Made by a program: the position numbers and the translations under genes. Under the pieces are notes generated by a model. That model had not been told where the DNA came from. It was given only the letters and a program-made list of their open reading frames with translations, and searched no databases. A stretch of DNA of 64,000 nucleotides, from NCBI RefSeq assembly GCF_029873635.1, contig NC_080420.1, forward strand, positions 57,757,457 through 57,821,456, read 5' to 3'. Origin of the DNA: Malania oleifera. Taxonomy: Eukaryota > Streptophyta > Magnoliopsida > Santalales > Ximeniaceae. Positions within the stretch are counted from its first letter, which is position 1; each line of letters begins with the position of its first letter. Below, in pieces: positions 11,810 to 24,309 of this stretch.

Positions 11810-13650
11810 TCGATCTAAGGTCGAGTGACCATTTTGTACTGACATTGGCGATCAACATCGCTCTACCTGAGCCTGGGTAGATGGTCATGTAGATATGCTA
11901 TATTGTCAGGGTGGCACGTAATTCATGGAGATACTATTTGATGTAGATCAGTGCATCATCAAGTGGATCCGCATATTGGGGTTCTATGACTTATACCTTA
12001 TTGGCCACATCTAACTTGACTAGCATTTGGTCACCGCATTTGCTGAGCAATGGAAGTCAGAGACACACACATTTCACCTTCTTTGCGATGAGTCCATAAT
12101 CACACTACAAGATGTGGCTATTCTATTCAGCTTTCCTATTGATGGAAGGCCCATCATCGGTCATACATGTTGACCAAAAGATAGTGAGCCCAACCATTAA
12201 AGATAAGCAACACTCTAGCATGTGGTGCCACGACCTATTAGGAGTTATCCCACCTAATGTTGTGATACTTGGTTCCCATAGCAAGATAAGGTTTCTACAG
12301 GAGTAGTTTATTTAGTTATTTGTTGATGCTAACAATCAGACTTTCATTTTTTATGACTAGCGCACATTTTTAAATTGATATGCAACACTATTTTCTGTGA
12401 TATGTCGGCCAGTTACACACATATGATGTTCTTGCCACTCCTGGAGGATTTGACATAGGTCGGTTTATATAGTTAGGGTTCAGCGATATTGGTGTGGCTG
12501 TATGGAGAGATGTGTCACACCACACACCCATCTAGGAAGGAGATTACCCTCTGCACCTTCTTCAGATATGGGGATAGGAGAGATTCCCATCTCTAGCTCC
12601 CTCTCTCTTGGGCATGATCCATATTGAGAGGGACGTAGAAGATTGTCCTATTGATTGGCTATCACTTACATACATGTTAGTTATAACTGCAATCCAATTG
12701 AAGTTTCTTCTTTAAAATATGAACTAGTACTTAATGGTGGACACATTCTAATATTTATGTGTACCTTTTGTTATATAGGTGAAAGGATGACATAAGGGCT
12801 CCGTCTATTGCTCAACATACATTGCCCTGGTTCAAGTTTGAGCTATACATGCACCGAAAGCATGAGGTATTTTTATGATGAATGAAAGTTTAACTATATA
12901 ACACATAATTTTTCTCCCTATTTTTATCATAGGGCATATAGAGTTAGATGACCTATTTGAACTTATATGCAATTTCTTTGGAAGTTGTATAGTGATGACA
13001 TCATTCATGACTTACACACCAATTGTCCACTTGGAAGTGACATGTGGATAGCTCAAGTGCAACTCATCTACTTTTATATAGTTGAGTGGTACCTCCCTGA
13101 CCAAGTATTGCATTAGTTTGGCTATTAATAGGGCATTCCCAAGCCCTTCACTACATCACGGGTACAGGTTCAGGGGTATGACCTGCATCACATTGACGGT
13201 CGCGATCGAGAGGTGATCAATTGGAGGATTTTCCACATAATCCACGTGGATTTATGGGATGATCGCAAGGACCATATCATCAATGGAGAGATGGAGGATG
13301 TTCCTTTGCATACAGATGATCCATACTTCAAATGGTATAGGTCCATCACATGATGTTTCATGGACAAGACAACAATTGTATATAGTAGTTGTATATAAGC
13401 CTCTTAAGTACCACACAATTTCTAGAACTACTATACTTTTAAAAAAAATGTACTCACTATATTTTTATTTGTATTATGGGCTGACATAGTGCATGAGGTT
13501 GAGTTGGTCTCTCTAGATCAATATGTTCAAGGCTTGGTGAGGGATGGATTGACGATTGTCCACTCCTCCTCCTGTATAACAGCCAAGTGGTGGCTGAGGA
13601 GTTCTAATTCATGGAGGACGTGCTTGGCATGCGGATAGTGGTACACAAAT
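11810..13650 (+). pseudogene. Plant mobile domain (PMD) protein, decayed
   Basis: Several segments in changing frames match the plant mobile domain. At about 12030-12170 there is 'F-A-E-Q-W-K-S-E-T-H-T-F-H-L' followed by 'I-T-L-Q-D-V-A-I-L' and 'P-I-D-G-R-P-I-I-G'. At about 12430-12530 'L-P-L-L-E-D-L' and 'G-S-A-I-L-V-W-L-Y-G-E-M-C' appear. At about 13040-13370 'V-E-W-Y-L-P-D-Q-V-L', 'H-I-D-G-R-D-R-E-V-I-N-W' and 'Y-F-K-W-Y-R-S-I-T-R' appear. Candidate introns end at 11816 and 12778 (both ...tag). Stops and frameshifts throughout make it non-functional. PMD proteins occur both as host genes and inside MULE and gypsy elements, and the position directly after the MULE piece suggests a MULE-borne copy. 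Confidence 0.75.
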
Positions 13651-15635
13651 CCGACTTTAGGAGATTTTGGAGTAGTTGTCATTTATAAAGAGTCAAAATT
13701 TTTATGAAAGTTTGTCATACTTATTGTCTTATTCAACTTGACGATTATAGTCGAAAGAACTTATATCAATGACATATCTTGCTCGACACCTAAAATACTA
13801 CAAAAACCTTACTTAAATACTAAATTCACAAAAAAACTTCGTGCTAACATTTTAATCCAAGTAACCCTATGCCAAATTACAGGAATTCAAAAGGCAAACC
13901 TTTTAAGATAGTTCCCAAAATCAAGACAATAGAACCTTTAAAACAAGGGTGATGAAGTAGAAAAATTAATTATTTTTTCAAAAAATTGATACAAGTTCTA
14001 TCTATGTATTCAACCTCTAAGTAAAGTATACATTGTTTTCATTCAATTAAAAAATTACTCAAGAGACTTACGACAGGACATGAACATAATAATAAAAAAT
14101 GGACAGCAACAAAAGACTAGAAAAATCATCACTTATTAAATTTATCACAATTCATTCTCTGCAGAAAATTTAGCACCAAGCTATGTGCCAACACTAGAAA
14201 AAAAAAAAGTGTCCACATAATATTGAAGAATAAATTTCATGAGCAAGTCTCTAACACCCAAAGTAACAAAATCTTAGTTCTACTCAGTACTCATTATAAA
14301 CACATTCTTAGTTTTTCCAATTAAACATGGACCTTCATCCAGAATGCAACTATCGGCTATAAATAAAAGTGCTAAAGTAGTATATCAGACTTCAAAGTAG
14401 AGAAATCTTATAACAATTCGACTACAATAAAGAATCTAATAATTATTGGAAAATTTTTTAAGTCTGAATCCTCACTACCTTATTATAATCTCTCTTCTGT
14501 CTTCAATATTTTGTTCCATCAATTTAAATAGAAATATAACCTTAGTTAAGTATATAGTAAAATAAAACTAATTCTACTAAAATTCTTAACAAAATGAAGT
14601 GCATCATATGCAGGGAGTTCATGCATGAACCTGCTGTTATTTCATCACTAGGACTAGCACTCTAGCAGTCTTCAAAGCTGAACCCTTTAACATATCTTTA
14701 TCAAACTAGATGGATTTGTCCTTCATTGACTTCTAGCATCCGCTAGTTTGAGGATCACTTGCCTAAATAGAAAAATGGTTCAAATAATCGCAAGGGAATG
14801 ATATTACCAAAAAAAAAAAAAACGAAACAAAAAATAAAAAAAACAAAAAAGCAAAAACAAAAACAAAACAAAACAAAACAAAAGAACTATTCTATTCTAT
14901 AGCACCAAAATCACTACTAAATCATCAAATGTATATTTGACTTTGATATAATGTTTTTTATGAATATATAATCCAAATTTCATTTATTTATTTATTTTTT
15001 TAAAATATTCATACCTTATTGTGTACGACTTACTTAACATCATTTTCTGTTTTTGAGGATTAAGTCTTCAACTCCTTTTCCCTCTACTGTCTCTCCATCC
15101 TAATATAAATTGAAAATTTAATTTTAAAGAAACAAGCAAGTGAATAAGCTTGTTTTTCCACACACAAAAAAGAGAACATTAGTACAAGCAATTTAAAAGC
15201 ACAAAGTGTGGAAATAATGGCAACATGAAGAAATAAGAAGCATATGGTGGCATACACACACATATGGAGAGAAAAGGATCAAAGGAAGAGATCTATTCAA
15301 CACATAAAATATAATTACTAAGTAGACCCTCAAGCTTAACCATAGCCACCAAGGGCACAATGCGAACTGCGAGAATAACTAGAACCTAGGTGCAAGCTAA
15401 AGGCAAGTTCCACATAAAGGTTAGGCCGACACTTGCTTCATTCCAATAGTGAGAAGTGTGGATAGGGTCCCATGGTCCTAACTTTTGTAGGGTGCAACAC
15501 AATGGAATTGAACCTCAATATAAATTTCAAATAACTACATTAGTTTTGGGATTTTGGCTTCACATCTCAAATTTGAATTGGGATTTAAGGTTTCTTAAGT
15601 GCGAGTACCACCTCACTATCTTAAGGTTTTCGTTG

Positions 15636-15746
15636 TCTTCTTCTTCTTCTTCTTCTTCTTCTTCTTCATTGCTCATCTCACTGAGTGGGTTGCATAATAG
15701 CCACCTCACTACGTCAAGGTCTTCTTCTTCTTCTTCCTCCTCCTCT

Positions 15747-15778
<32 letters not shown>

Positions 15779-15802
15779 TTCTTCTTCCTCTTCTTCTTCT
15801 TT
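15636..15802. repeat. CTT/CCT microsatellites (two tracts)
   Basis: CTT runs at about 15636-15667 and 15720-15802, the second with CCT interruptions. They produce a long serine-rich open frame that is a repeat artefact. Confidence 0.9.
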
Positions 15803-16274
15803 AGCTCAAGTTCTAGTTTACTTCTTCACTTTCATAAACTACTACTAGAGTTCTTAGAGGAATATTAGTATTGTTGTTAAAGTAATTAAATTGATGGCAC
15901 TTTTTAGACACAAAAATAAAAATCACAAACAAACCTCACTTTCACCTCCTCTTACTTTTGATTGATTTACTGAATATTTTCTCAACAACCTCTGTACAAA
16001 AAAATCATGCATATTAAAATTCTCAGCTATAAACCAAAAAAATCGCAACCAAACAGCCCAGTATTCAGTTCTCCAAGGATTAGATGGTTCGATTTGGATT
16101 TAGTTTCTGTTTGACTAAAGTTAAAAGCACACTTTTCTTTTTGGTTTTCAGTTTGCCCCATAAATCGAATCGAATTGAACTGATTTCACCCCTAAGTGTG
16201 GTTATTCATGTATTAAGTTAAAAATGTAAGAGAAAGTGCATGTGCATGGGGCATGCAAAAATGTTGGTTGCTAT

Positions 16275-16413
16275 TTCATAGGGATTTCCTTTTACAATGT
16301 AGGGTCTATTTGAAAAAAAAGGCAAGTCAAAAGAAGAAACGTAGTCCGCTTTATATTCGGGTTTGTTTTCCAAGGTTGTTGCTTCATAGGGATTTCTTTT
16401 TACAATGTAGGGC
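16275..16413. repeat. 31-bp direct repeat, 108 bp apart
   Basis: The string 'ttcatagggatttc' followed by 'ttttacaatgtaggg' occurs at 16275 and again at 16383 with a single internal difference. Confidence 0.75.
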
Positions 16414-17456
16414 GATGACAAGTAGAAAACAAGAATTGGAACCAAGCATGTGATTAATGAGACCATAAAGAAAATTGAGGAAGCTACAAAAGGATGTCAG
16501 TCTCTCAGTTAAAAGGATGAACAACTCTAAGGTACAACCATCTAATGTTCCTACCTACTTATACCGTGAAGGGTTTCCTACATTCCTATATGTTTGACAA
16601 CTCTGAACAAATCAGATGTGAATGCATCAGAAACAAAAAAAAATGACAAGTTGCTACAAATTATACGTCAATTTATCAGCAAAGGTAATTTATTATTGTA
16701 CACTTTTCCTACATCAAAAGGTGTTAAAGCCTCACAATCATCTGCTGTAAATTTCAGGTTGTTGAGGTGGATCCCACTCATTGTGTTGTAGAAATATTAA
16801 AATATGTAGGGGAATTGGGAGTTTATAATGAGGAATAATAACCTTTTGTACACTTATTAAATTTGTGGAGCAACTCTTACATTGCTAATCAATGACTAGT
16901 TTTGTAACAATATATCGGGTTTGTTGAAAGAGAAATCAAGTGTTCCATTAGAAGGAGAAAAACGCAAGGAATTTCACATTAACAATCAAAAAAGAGGACG
17001 GTAATCCTCAACAGACTTGAACTAAAACAAAGATTGCTTCAGTCCATACACTATCATTTTTCACTTATGTAGATCTGAAGAGAAACATGATGAGGACAAT
17101 AGAGATAGAAGGGTTATTCTTCTTGACAACAACCCCCATCTCAACATACTTCAACGTAGTTCCTAGTGGATCCTAATGGATGATGTGAAACACACAATAA
17201 GGTGACCTGTTGTTGTGAATATGAAAGAAATATTGCACATAGATTATCCAGTACTTAGCAAGAAATGTACGATGCCTCCATATTATGTGTTTCAATGATT
17301 TTGATTTTTTGACCCTTCCACACACATATGTAATGATAAAAGGTTGGAATTTTCACCACTCTTTTATTGAAAGAAAAATAAGAGTTGAATTTTCAACAAA
17401 CATGAGTCTCCTTATTTTAGCATATTTATTTATCTATTCGCAACTTAAATTCATGT

Positions 17457-17469
17457 AGAGAGAGAGAGA

Positions 17470-17511
<42 letters not shown>
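17457..17511. repeat. (GA)n microsatellite
   Basis: A run of about 27 GA units with one interruption. Confidence 0.9.
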
Positions 17512-17966
17512 ATCATCTCAATCCCCCATTACAGCTTCATCCAAACCCACTATTCACGGTCATCAAGCACACTTCCAGCATCTCAGCTTTGCTGCCATCA
17601 TTCTTAGCCATCAACGAGTACTCGTAGCCCTAGCGCCAGCATAAAAAAAACCCTTCCCATCCATCATTCATAAGCCCAAACACCTTCAAAAACCCTAGTT
17701 GACCCCAAGCTTCACCAAATAACAAATCCAAACCCAAATTCCTCTTCTTCAAACACTGCATTAAGGTCTCCACCACCCATACTAGAAAGTCCTACTCCAT
17801 CACCTCCCGCACTCATGTTACTGTTCCTCGGGTCCATCATACAAAGGAAGCAGCTAATCTCAGCATACAATTATTATCACACAACCAATACACGGCTATA
17901 ATTCATAAATTACTCTTTTATGACCATTTATCTCCACATCCTTAATCCCCAATTAGGATTCAGCCT

Positions 17967-18082
17967 TACCACTCAGAAACAAGACACAACGATAATATCC
18001 ATGGTTTTCCTGAAATCGTCACCCTACCACTCAGAAACAAGACACAACGATAGTATCCATGGTTTTCCTAAAATCATCACCC
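17967..18082. repeat. 58-bp tandem duplication
   Basis: Two adjacent copies, 17967-18024 and 18025-18082, start 'taccactcagaaacaagac' and differ at a few positions only. They lie in the leader-like sequence below the primer-binding site at 18280. Confidence 0.8.
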
Positions 18083-18278
18083 TAGGAAAAACACAGAAAC
18101 AATCCCGATACTCCTGTCTCTAGGCCGCAAGATAGAATCCTAAATTTTCACCTCATCCTTTAACAATCACTAACTCACATTTCAATCTACCCATCTCCTA
18201 TTTCCATCAAAATCCACTCCTATACTCTGGTATTGTATTTTGTTGTTTACTAAAGTCTACAGAACCTAGAAACCTAGG

Positions 18279-18292
18279 CTCTGATACCAAAT
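18279..18292 (-). other. Primer-binding site (initiator tRNA-Met type), minus strand
   Basis: 'gctctgataccaaa' is the complement of the TGGTATCAGAGC sequence used by plant retrotransposons primed by initiator tRNA-Met. It sits directly beside an LTR end (TGTGACACCCC at 18293), so a minus-strand element's 5' LTR lies to its right. Confidence 0.7.
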
Positions 18293-18981
18293 TGTGACAC
18301 CCCAATTTTCATACAATTTTTTTAAAATAATAATAAATAAATATTCACTCTTCATCCACAACATTCACAAATTGGTCATGTCAACAACCCTACTACCATT
18401 CATACGACCCGACCTGCATTGGGTACCGGGTAAAAAGTCATTTTATTTATATAACCTAACAATGGAAGATAGTATATACTTAACAACCAGAGTATAATAC
18501 CTAGAGAATCAACATACATATATGTACATACCCATCACATACCCAAAAATAATAAAACTCTAGGGGAATTACACCTCCCTAGTCCAAGAACTCGCCCTGT
18601 GTGTTAAGGTCCCAACTCCCTATGGTCCCGGAGCTCTATCTCCTGGCCTATCCCCGTTCCCTGAAAAATTTAGATAATTTGGGTGAGACACATCTCAGTA
18701 AGAAGGAATAAATTATTTACAGTGTGTGGCCATATGAGTTCAGTTATAACACACTTTACTTTTCAAATCAACATTTCATCTGAAAAAAAAAACACTGATA
18801 AACATATTCTCATAATCATATAGATATACAACACAAGCTTTTATAAGCTTTAAAATCATTTCTGAAATTCAATCATTTTCAACACATATTTACCCGCGAA
18901 GTTCTTAAGAATGGGGAAGATTACCCGCCCATACAGGTAGCTTTCCTCTACCCTGACACGTTATGCAACCAGGTATGGCCA

Positions 18982-20150
18982 TGTAATGCCCTAACCTGGG
19001 TTTGCCACGGAGCACTGCATCTCTCCTCCTCCACCTGGACCAAACAACAGGAGGGCGGGCCTTATCGGACTAATGACTGACCCCACAAGCCAACACGTGT
19101 CCTTTTCAGTGTGTTTTGTCCTTACTCACACATTTCCTGCGAAAACTTCCCAGGTGGTCACCCATCCCAAGATTGCTCCAAGTCATGCATGCTTAACTAT
19201 GGAGTTCTTATGGGAAAGCTCCCGAAAAGAAAGGTGCACCTTGTTGATATGGGCAGTAACATCTAATCTTTTTAAGTCTTTCATCCATGGGGTATCACAT
19301 TTTCCCCCACTTATAGAACACAACGTCCTCGTTGCGAACTCATATTTCCAAACCCAAGCGATGTGAATCTCATCACACTTCCGGTTGGGTGTTGGCTCTA
19401 ATACCATTTGTAACGCCCTTACCTGGGTCTGCCAGGGAGTACTGCGTCTCTCCTCCTCCACCTGGATCAGACAACAGGGCGGCCTTATTGGACTAATGAC
19501 TGGCCCCACAGATCAACACGTGTCCTTTTCAGTGTGTTTTGTCCTCACTCACACACTTCCTAAGAAAACTTCCCAGGAGGTCACCCATCCCAAGCTTGCT
19601 CCAAGTCAAGCATGCTTAACTATGAAGTTCTTATGGGAAGGCTCTCGAAAAGAAAGGTGCACCTTGTTGATATGAGTAGTAACATCTAATCTTTTTAAGT
19701 CTTTTCATCCATAGGGTATCACATTCTCCCCCACTTATAGAACACAACGTCCTCGTTGCGAACCCACATTTCTAAACCCAGGCGATGTGAATATCATCAC
19801 ACTTCCGGCTAGGTGTTGGCTCTGATACCATTTGTAATGCCCCAACCTGGGTCTACCAAGGAGTAGTGCATCTCTCCTCTTCCACTTGGACCATACAACA
19901 GGGGGGCGGGCCTTATCGGACTAATGATTGACCCCACAAACCAACACGTGTCCTTTTCAGTGTGTTTTGTCCTCACTCACACACTTCCTGTAAAAACTTC
20001 CCAGGTGGTCACCCATCCCAAGATTGCTCCAAGTCATGCGCGCTTAACTATGGAGTTCTTATGGGAAAGCTCCCGAAAAGAAAGGTGAACCTTGTTGATA
20101 TGGGTAGTAACATCTAATCTTTTTAAGTCTTTTATCCATGGGGTATCACA
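18982..20150 (-). mobile_element. Cassandra TRIM array: LTR-internal-LTR-internal-LTR
   Basis: Three LTRs lie at 18982-19299 (318 bp), 19409-19723 (315 bp) and 19833-20150 (318 bp), separated by two 109-bp internal regions. On the minus strand each LTR starts TGTGATACCC and ends in ...GCATTACA/GCGTTACA. Each internal region has a purine tract (GTGGGGGA type) at one end and a primer-binding site complementary to initiator tRNA-Met (gctctgatacca, 19819-19830) at the other. 5S rRNA-derived sequence lies in every LTR, the hallmark of Cassandra elements. GGCCA flanks the whole array (18977-18981 and 20151-20155). It encodes no protein, as expected for a terminal-repeat retrotransposon in miniature. 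Confidence 0.93.
19149..19214 (-). other. 5S rRNA-derived segment in Cassandra LTR (one of three)
   Basis: Read on the minus strand this resembles the 3' two thirds of plant 5S rRNA. The A-box-like AGTTAAGCATGC (19187-19198) and the C-box-like GGGATGGGTGACC (19156-19168) are both present. The matching segments in the other LTRs are at about 19571-19638 and 19998-20065. This is retrotransposon promoter sequence, not a functional 5S gene: the copies are short and diverged. Confidence 0.9.
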
Positions 20151-20817
20151 GGCCACATCTAATACCCATCAGGGCACTCACCTTACTTAGTAAGCCCTCA
20201 GATGGAGAATTTTACTTCACCTCAGTTATTTATGTTATTAACTCACACGGATCCATTTCTCAATCTTATCATTCTTTATTTCTCAATTTCCATTATTTCT
20301 TTCATTTCTCATTTTAGCCCATTTTCATTCTTTCACCTTCCATTTCCATTTTACTGTCCAGCTCATGAGTATCTTTGGTATCTAGCACCAACATTGCGTC
20401 TGTAACTCATGGCTACCCTAAGGATCTTTCTTTCCACGCCATACTTCTCCCTATGGTCAAGATTGTGTGGCCCAAAGGCTGGATCTAACCACGGTTGGTC
20501 AACCCGGTTAGATCAAAATATCATATCACATATCTCGCGTCTATAGTACGACTAGCTAGCCTATAGCCCTTATCTGGACTCAGGGGGCACAAAAACTCTA
20601 CTAAACAGCTCAGTCGACTGTCATGCCATACGCTCCAAGAGTCCGTGTGGTTGCACTACACCACTAGCAACAGTATCGTGCTCAATATCACAACCCATCA
20701 TTAGGCTTTCTACATCCATCCATCAGGGTTCACTACCACATACCCGCAATTATTATACGGTATTGACATTTCATCAATCATATTTCAGTATATACATTTC
20801 ACATGTGCACACCCCAC

Positions 20818-23800
20818 CTCAGTTACTATCTACTAGTCAGGCACGTCGATTGCTATTAGAAGGCTGTAAGGGATATTTAGTCTGTGTGAAGGCAGTATCA
20901 GAAGGGGACCTGAGGGTGGAGGATATCCCAGTGGTGAGGGATTTTCCTAATGTATTCCCTGAGGATTTGCTGGGACTACCTCATGATCGTGAGGTAAAGT
21001 TTGTTATTGATCTGGTTCTGGGCAACACCGATTTCGAAGGCGCCGTATAGAATGGCACCGACAGAATTGAAAGAATTGAAAGAATAGGGGCAAGAACTGT
21101 TAGATAAGGGGTTTATTCGGCCTAGTGTGTTGCCCTGGGGAGCATCGATTTTATTTGTGAGGAAGAAGGATGGGTCGATGAGGTTGTGCATTGACTACAG
21201 GGAAATAAATAAAGTAACTATCAAGAATAAATACCCGCTCCCACGTATCGATGATTTATTTGATTAGTTACAGGGGACATAGATCTTTTCGAAGATAGAC
21301 TTACGCTTCGGGTACCATCAAGTGAAATTCAGGATGGAAGATATTCCGAAGACGACATTTAGAACATTGTATGGACACTATGAATTTCTGGTTATGTCAT
21401 TTGGATTGACAAATGCTCATATAGTGTTTATGGATTTCATGAACAGTGTATTTCACTAGTACTTGGACCAGTTTGTGCTAGTATTTATTGATGATATACT
21501 GATGTATTCGAAGAGTCCAGTGGAGCATGAGGAACATCTAAGGATAGTGCTTCAGGTGCTGAGAGAAAAGAAGTTGTACGCAAAGCTCAAGAAGTGTGAG
21601 TTTTGGCTAGAACAAGTTACCTTCCTTGGACACGTTATATCTAGGGGTGGTATTTCTATTGATCCGAGTAAGATTGAGGCAATAGTAGACTGGGTATGAC
21701 CAAAGAATGTGCACGAGGTCAGGAGTTTTCTGGGATTGGCTAGGTACTACCGCAGGTTTGTTGAGGGTTTCTTTAGACTGTCAGGCCCATTGACCAAATT
21801 AACCAGGAAGGGAATGAAGTTTGAGTGGTTTGATGAAAGTGAACAGAGCTTCTAGGAATTGAAGCAGTGACTCATCACTGCGCCTAGGTTGATGTTTCCT
21901 TCAGGAGAAGAGGGGTTCGTAATTTACAATGATGTGTCCCATAAAGGGCTTAGATGCGTGTTGATGCAGTGAGGGAGAGTGGTAGCCTATGTCTCACAAC
22001 AATTGAAAGAATATGAGAAGAACTACCCTACCCATGATCTAGAGTTGGCAGCAGTGGTTTATGCGCTGAAGATTTGGAGGTACTATCTATATGGGGGTAG
22101 GTGTGAGATATTTACTGACCATAAGAGTTTAAAGTATTCCTTCACGTAGAAGAAATTAAATATGAGGCAGAAAAGATGGCTGGAGTTAATAAAGGATTAT
22201 GATTGCACTATCAGCTACCACCCAGGAAAAGCTAACATGGTCGCTGATGCTTTAAGCCGAAAATCAGTGGATTCATTTATATCTGCAGTGGAGATTCAGC
22301 ATCCGATCCAGATGGATCTAAAGAGGCTCAATGTGGAGCTGGTAAAGGGCGATTACCGGACATTTATTGCTAACTTGGTTTTGCAGCAAACTCTATAAGA
22401 GAGAATTAAAATAGCTCAGAGGAATGATGCGAATTAGTAGAGCTTATGGGGAAGGTACAAGATGGTCAGGAAATAGAGTTCAACATCTCAGATGATGGAG
22501 CCTTGAGGTTCCGTACCAAGTTATGCATTCCTTCCGACCTTGAGATCAAGAAGGTTATTCTGGAGGAAGCACATCGGTCTCTATATACTTTACATCCAGG
22601 TAGCACTAAAATGTATAGAGATCTTTGAGAGTCCTTCTGGTGGAGCAACATTAAGAGGGAGATAGCCCAGTATGTGGATCAGTGTTTGACATGCCAGCAA
22701 GTGAAAGTTGAGCATCAGAGACTGGCGGGATCATTACAACCACTCCACATTCCTGAGTGGAAGTGTAAGCATATTGATGGATTTCGTGACAGAATTACTG
22801 CCGACGTTGCATGGATAGGACGCTATCTGGGTAGTGCTGGATCGACTGACAAAGACTACCCACTTTTTGTCGATTAGAGTTAACTACTCCATGGACAGAT
22901 TGACTGAGTTATATATCTAGGAGATTGTTAGGCTCCATGGCGTCCCAGTGTCCATAGTTTCAGACAGAGACCCATAGTTCACATCTCGTTTTTGGAAGAG
23001 TCTGCAAGAGGCCATGGGTTCTCAATTGTCATTCAACATGGCTTTTCATCCTCAAACAGATGGGCAGACGGAGAGGACAATACAAATTTTGGAGGATATG
23101 CCCTGAGCATGTGTGCTAGACTTTGGAGGTCGTTGGATACAGTTTTTCCCACTGGTTGAGTTTGCGTATAGTAAGAGCTGCCAGGCCAGCATTAGGATGG
23201 CACCGTATGACGCGTTGTATGGAAGGAGGTTCCAATCCCTGTTATATTGGGATGAGATTGGGGAGAGACATATATTGGGGCCAGAGTTGATACTACAGAC
23301 TCAGGATAAAGTCAAACTCATTAGAGATAAGATCAAGACATCACAGAGCCGGCAGACGAGTTATGCAGATACTCGCCGACGAGAATTGGAGTTTGACGCA
23401 AGAGATCACATATTCTTGAATGTGGCACTGATGAAAGGAGTTATGAGGTTTGGGAGGAAGGTTAAGTTAAGCCCTAAGTATATTGGACCATTCAAGATTC
23501 TTGAAAGAGTGAGTCCAGTTGCCTATCGATTGGCATTACCATCGGTCCTGTCTAGGATCCATGACGTATTCCACGTTTCTATGTTGAGAAAATACGTCCC
23601 AGACCCCTCTCATGTGATCAGCTATGAAGCATTGGAGTTGGGTGATACTTTAGCTTATGAGGAAGTACCAGTGCAGACTCTTGACTAGAAGGAACAGGAA
23701 CTACGCATGAAGAAGATTCCACTGGTAAAAGTTTTGTGGCGCAATCATGCCATTGAAGAGGCTTCCTGGGAACTAGAGAATCAGATACGCCAGAGATATC

Positions 23801-23821
23801 CACAGTTATTCAGTGGAGTTT
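20818..23821 (+). pseudogene. Ty3/gypsy chromovirus pol (Tekay/Del-like), decayed
   Basis: The order protease-RT linker, RT, RNase H, integrase, chromodomain-like tail is readable with stops and frameshifts. The linker ('V-V-R-D-F-P-N-V-F-P-E-D-L') is near 20930. The RT catalytic FIDD box is at 21484-21495, and 'F-L-G-L-A-R-Y-Y-R-R-F-V' at about 21730. RNase H spans about 21830-22290 with '[12 protein letters not shown]'. The integrase zinc finger (H...H...CLTC) is at about 22575-22690 and the SDRDP and QTER parts of the D-D-E core at about 22960-23090. The C-terminal tail with 'V-L-W-R-N-H-A-I-E-E-A-S-W-E' (23730-23775) matches Tekay/Del elements. Gag and protease are missing; the left edge is a break near 20815. 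Confidence 0.9.
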
Positions 23822-24090
23822 AGTATTGAGCCAGTCATAATAAAGTGAATAATACTGTGTATTTTGATTTGTATACTGTAACATAGGATAGATAGAGTTT
23901 TTAGTTTTGGAACGTGAATGACTTTGGAAGAATTTTGAATAGTTGTAATCTCCCAGAACCCTCTTTGTAATCACGGTATTCCTCCGCCATAAGTGAGGAT
24001 AATTAATAAAATTGGAAGTGTTTTCTCTAACGATGGGAAGCAAACGAATAACAAATTTCGAGGATGAAATTTTTATAAGGATGGGAGAGT

Positions 24091-24246
24091 GTAATAATCC
24101 CAAAAATGGCTATATAAGATTAGTGCGATGTTTCCAAAAAAAAATTAATTAATTAATTAAATTAAATTTATAAAAAAAGAAAAAAAATAACTAAAATTTA
24201 TTTTTATTTTTATTAATAAAATATATTATTATTAATATTGATTAAA

Positions 24247-24309
<63 letters not shown>

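Larger units (their letters stand above)
13651..17456. other. Gene-free, AT-rich spacer
   Basis: I see no supported gene here. The stretch holds an A-rich run (14808-14885), CTT/CCT microsatellites and a 31-bp direct repeat. Near 16080-16190 there is 'ttcgatttggatttag...aatcgaatcgaattgaactg', a weak inverted arrangement resembling the FR-type element at 43930. Confidence 0.5.
18293..20760 (-). mobile_element. Gypsy LTR, minus orientation, split by Cassandra
   Basis: This LTR starts TGTGACACCCCAATTTTC next to a primer-binding site. At 18680-18720 it carries 'gggtgagacacatctcagtaag', the block shared with the other gypsy LTRs here. It is interrupted by the Cassandra array (18982-20150), whose GGCCA target duplication marks the break, and it continues from 20156. 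The far end is not defined; by about 20815 the sequence is gypsy pol of the opposite orientation, so a rearrangement lies between. No gene is visible in 20156-20760. Confidence 0.55.

Noticed and set aside
15456..15848. 130-codon serine-rich open frame
   Set aside because: Produced by CTT/CCT microsatellites; no conserved sequence outside the repeat.
18240..18300. A tRNA gene suggested by 'tctgatacca'
   Set aside because: It is the complement of a retrotransposon primer-binding site next to an LTR end; no cloverleaf can be formed.
19149..20065. 5S rRNA genes
   Set aside because: The three 5S-like stretches are partial and diverged and lie inside LTRs flanked by primer-binding sites and a target duplication, as in Cassandra elements.
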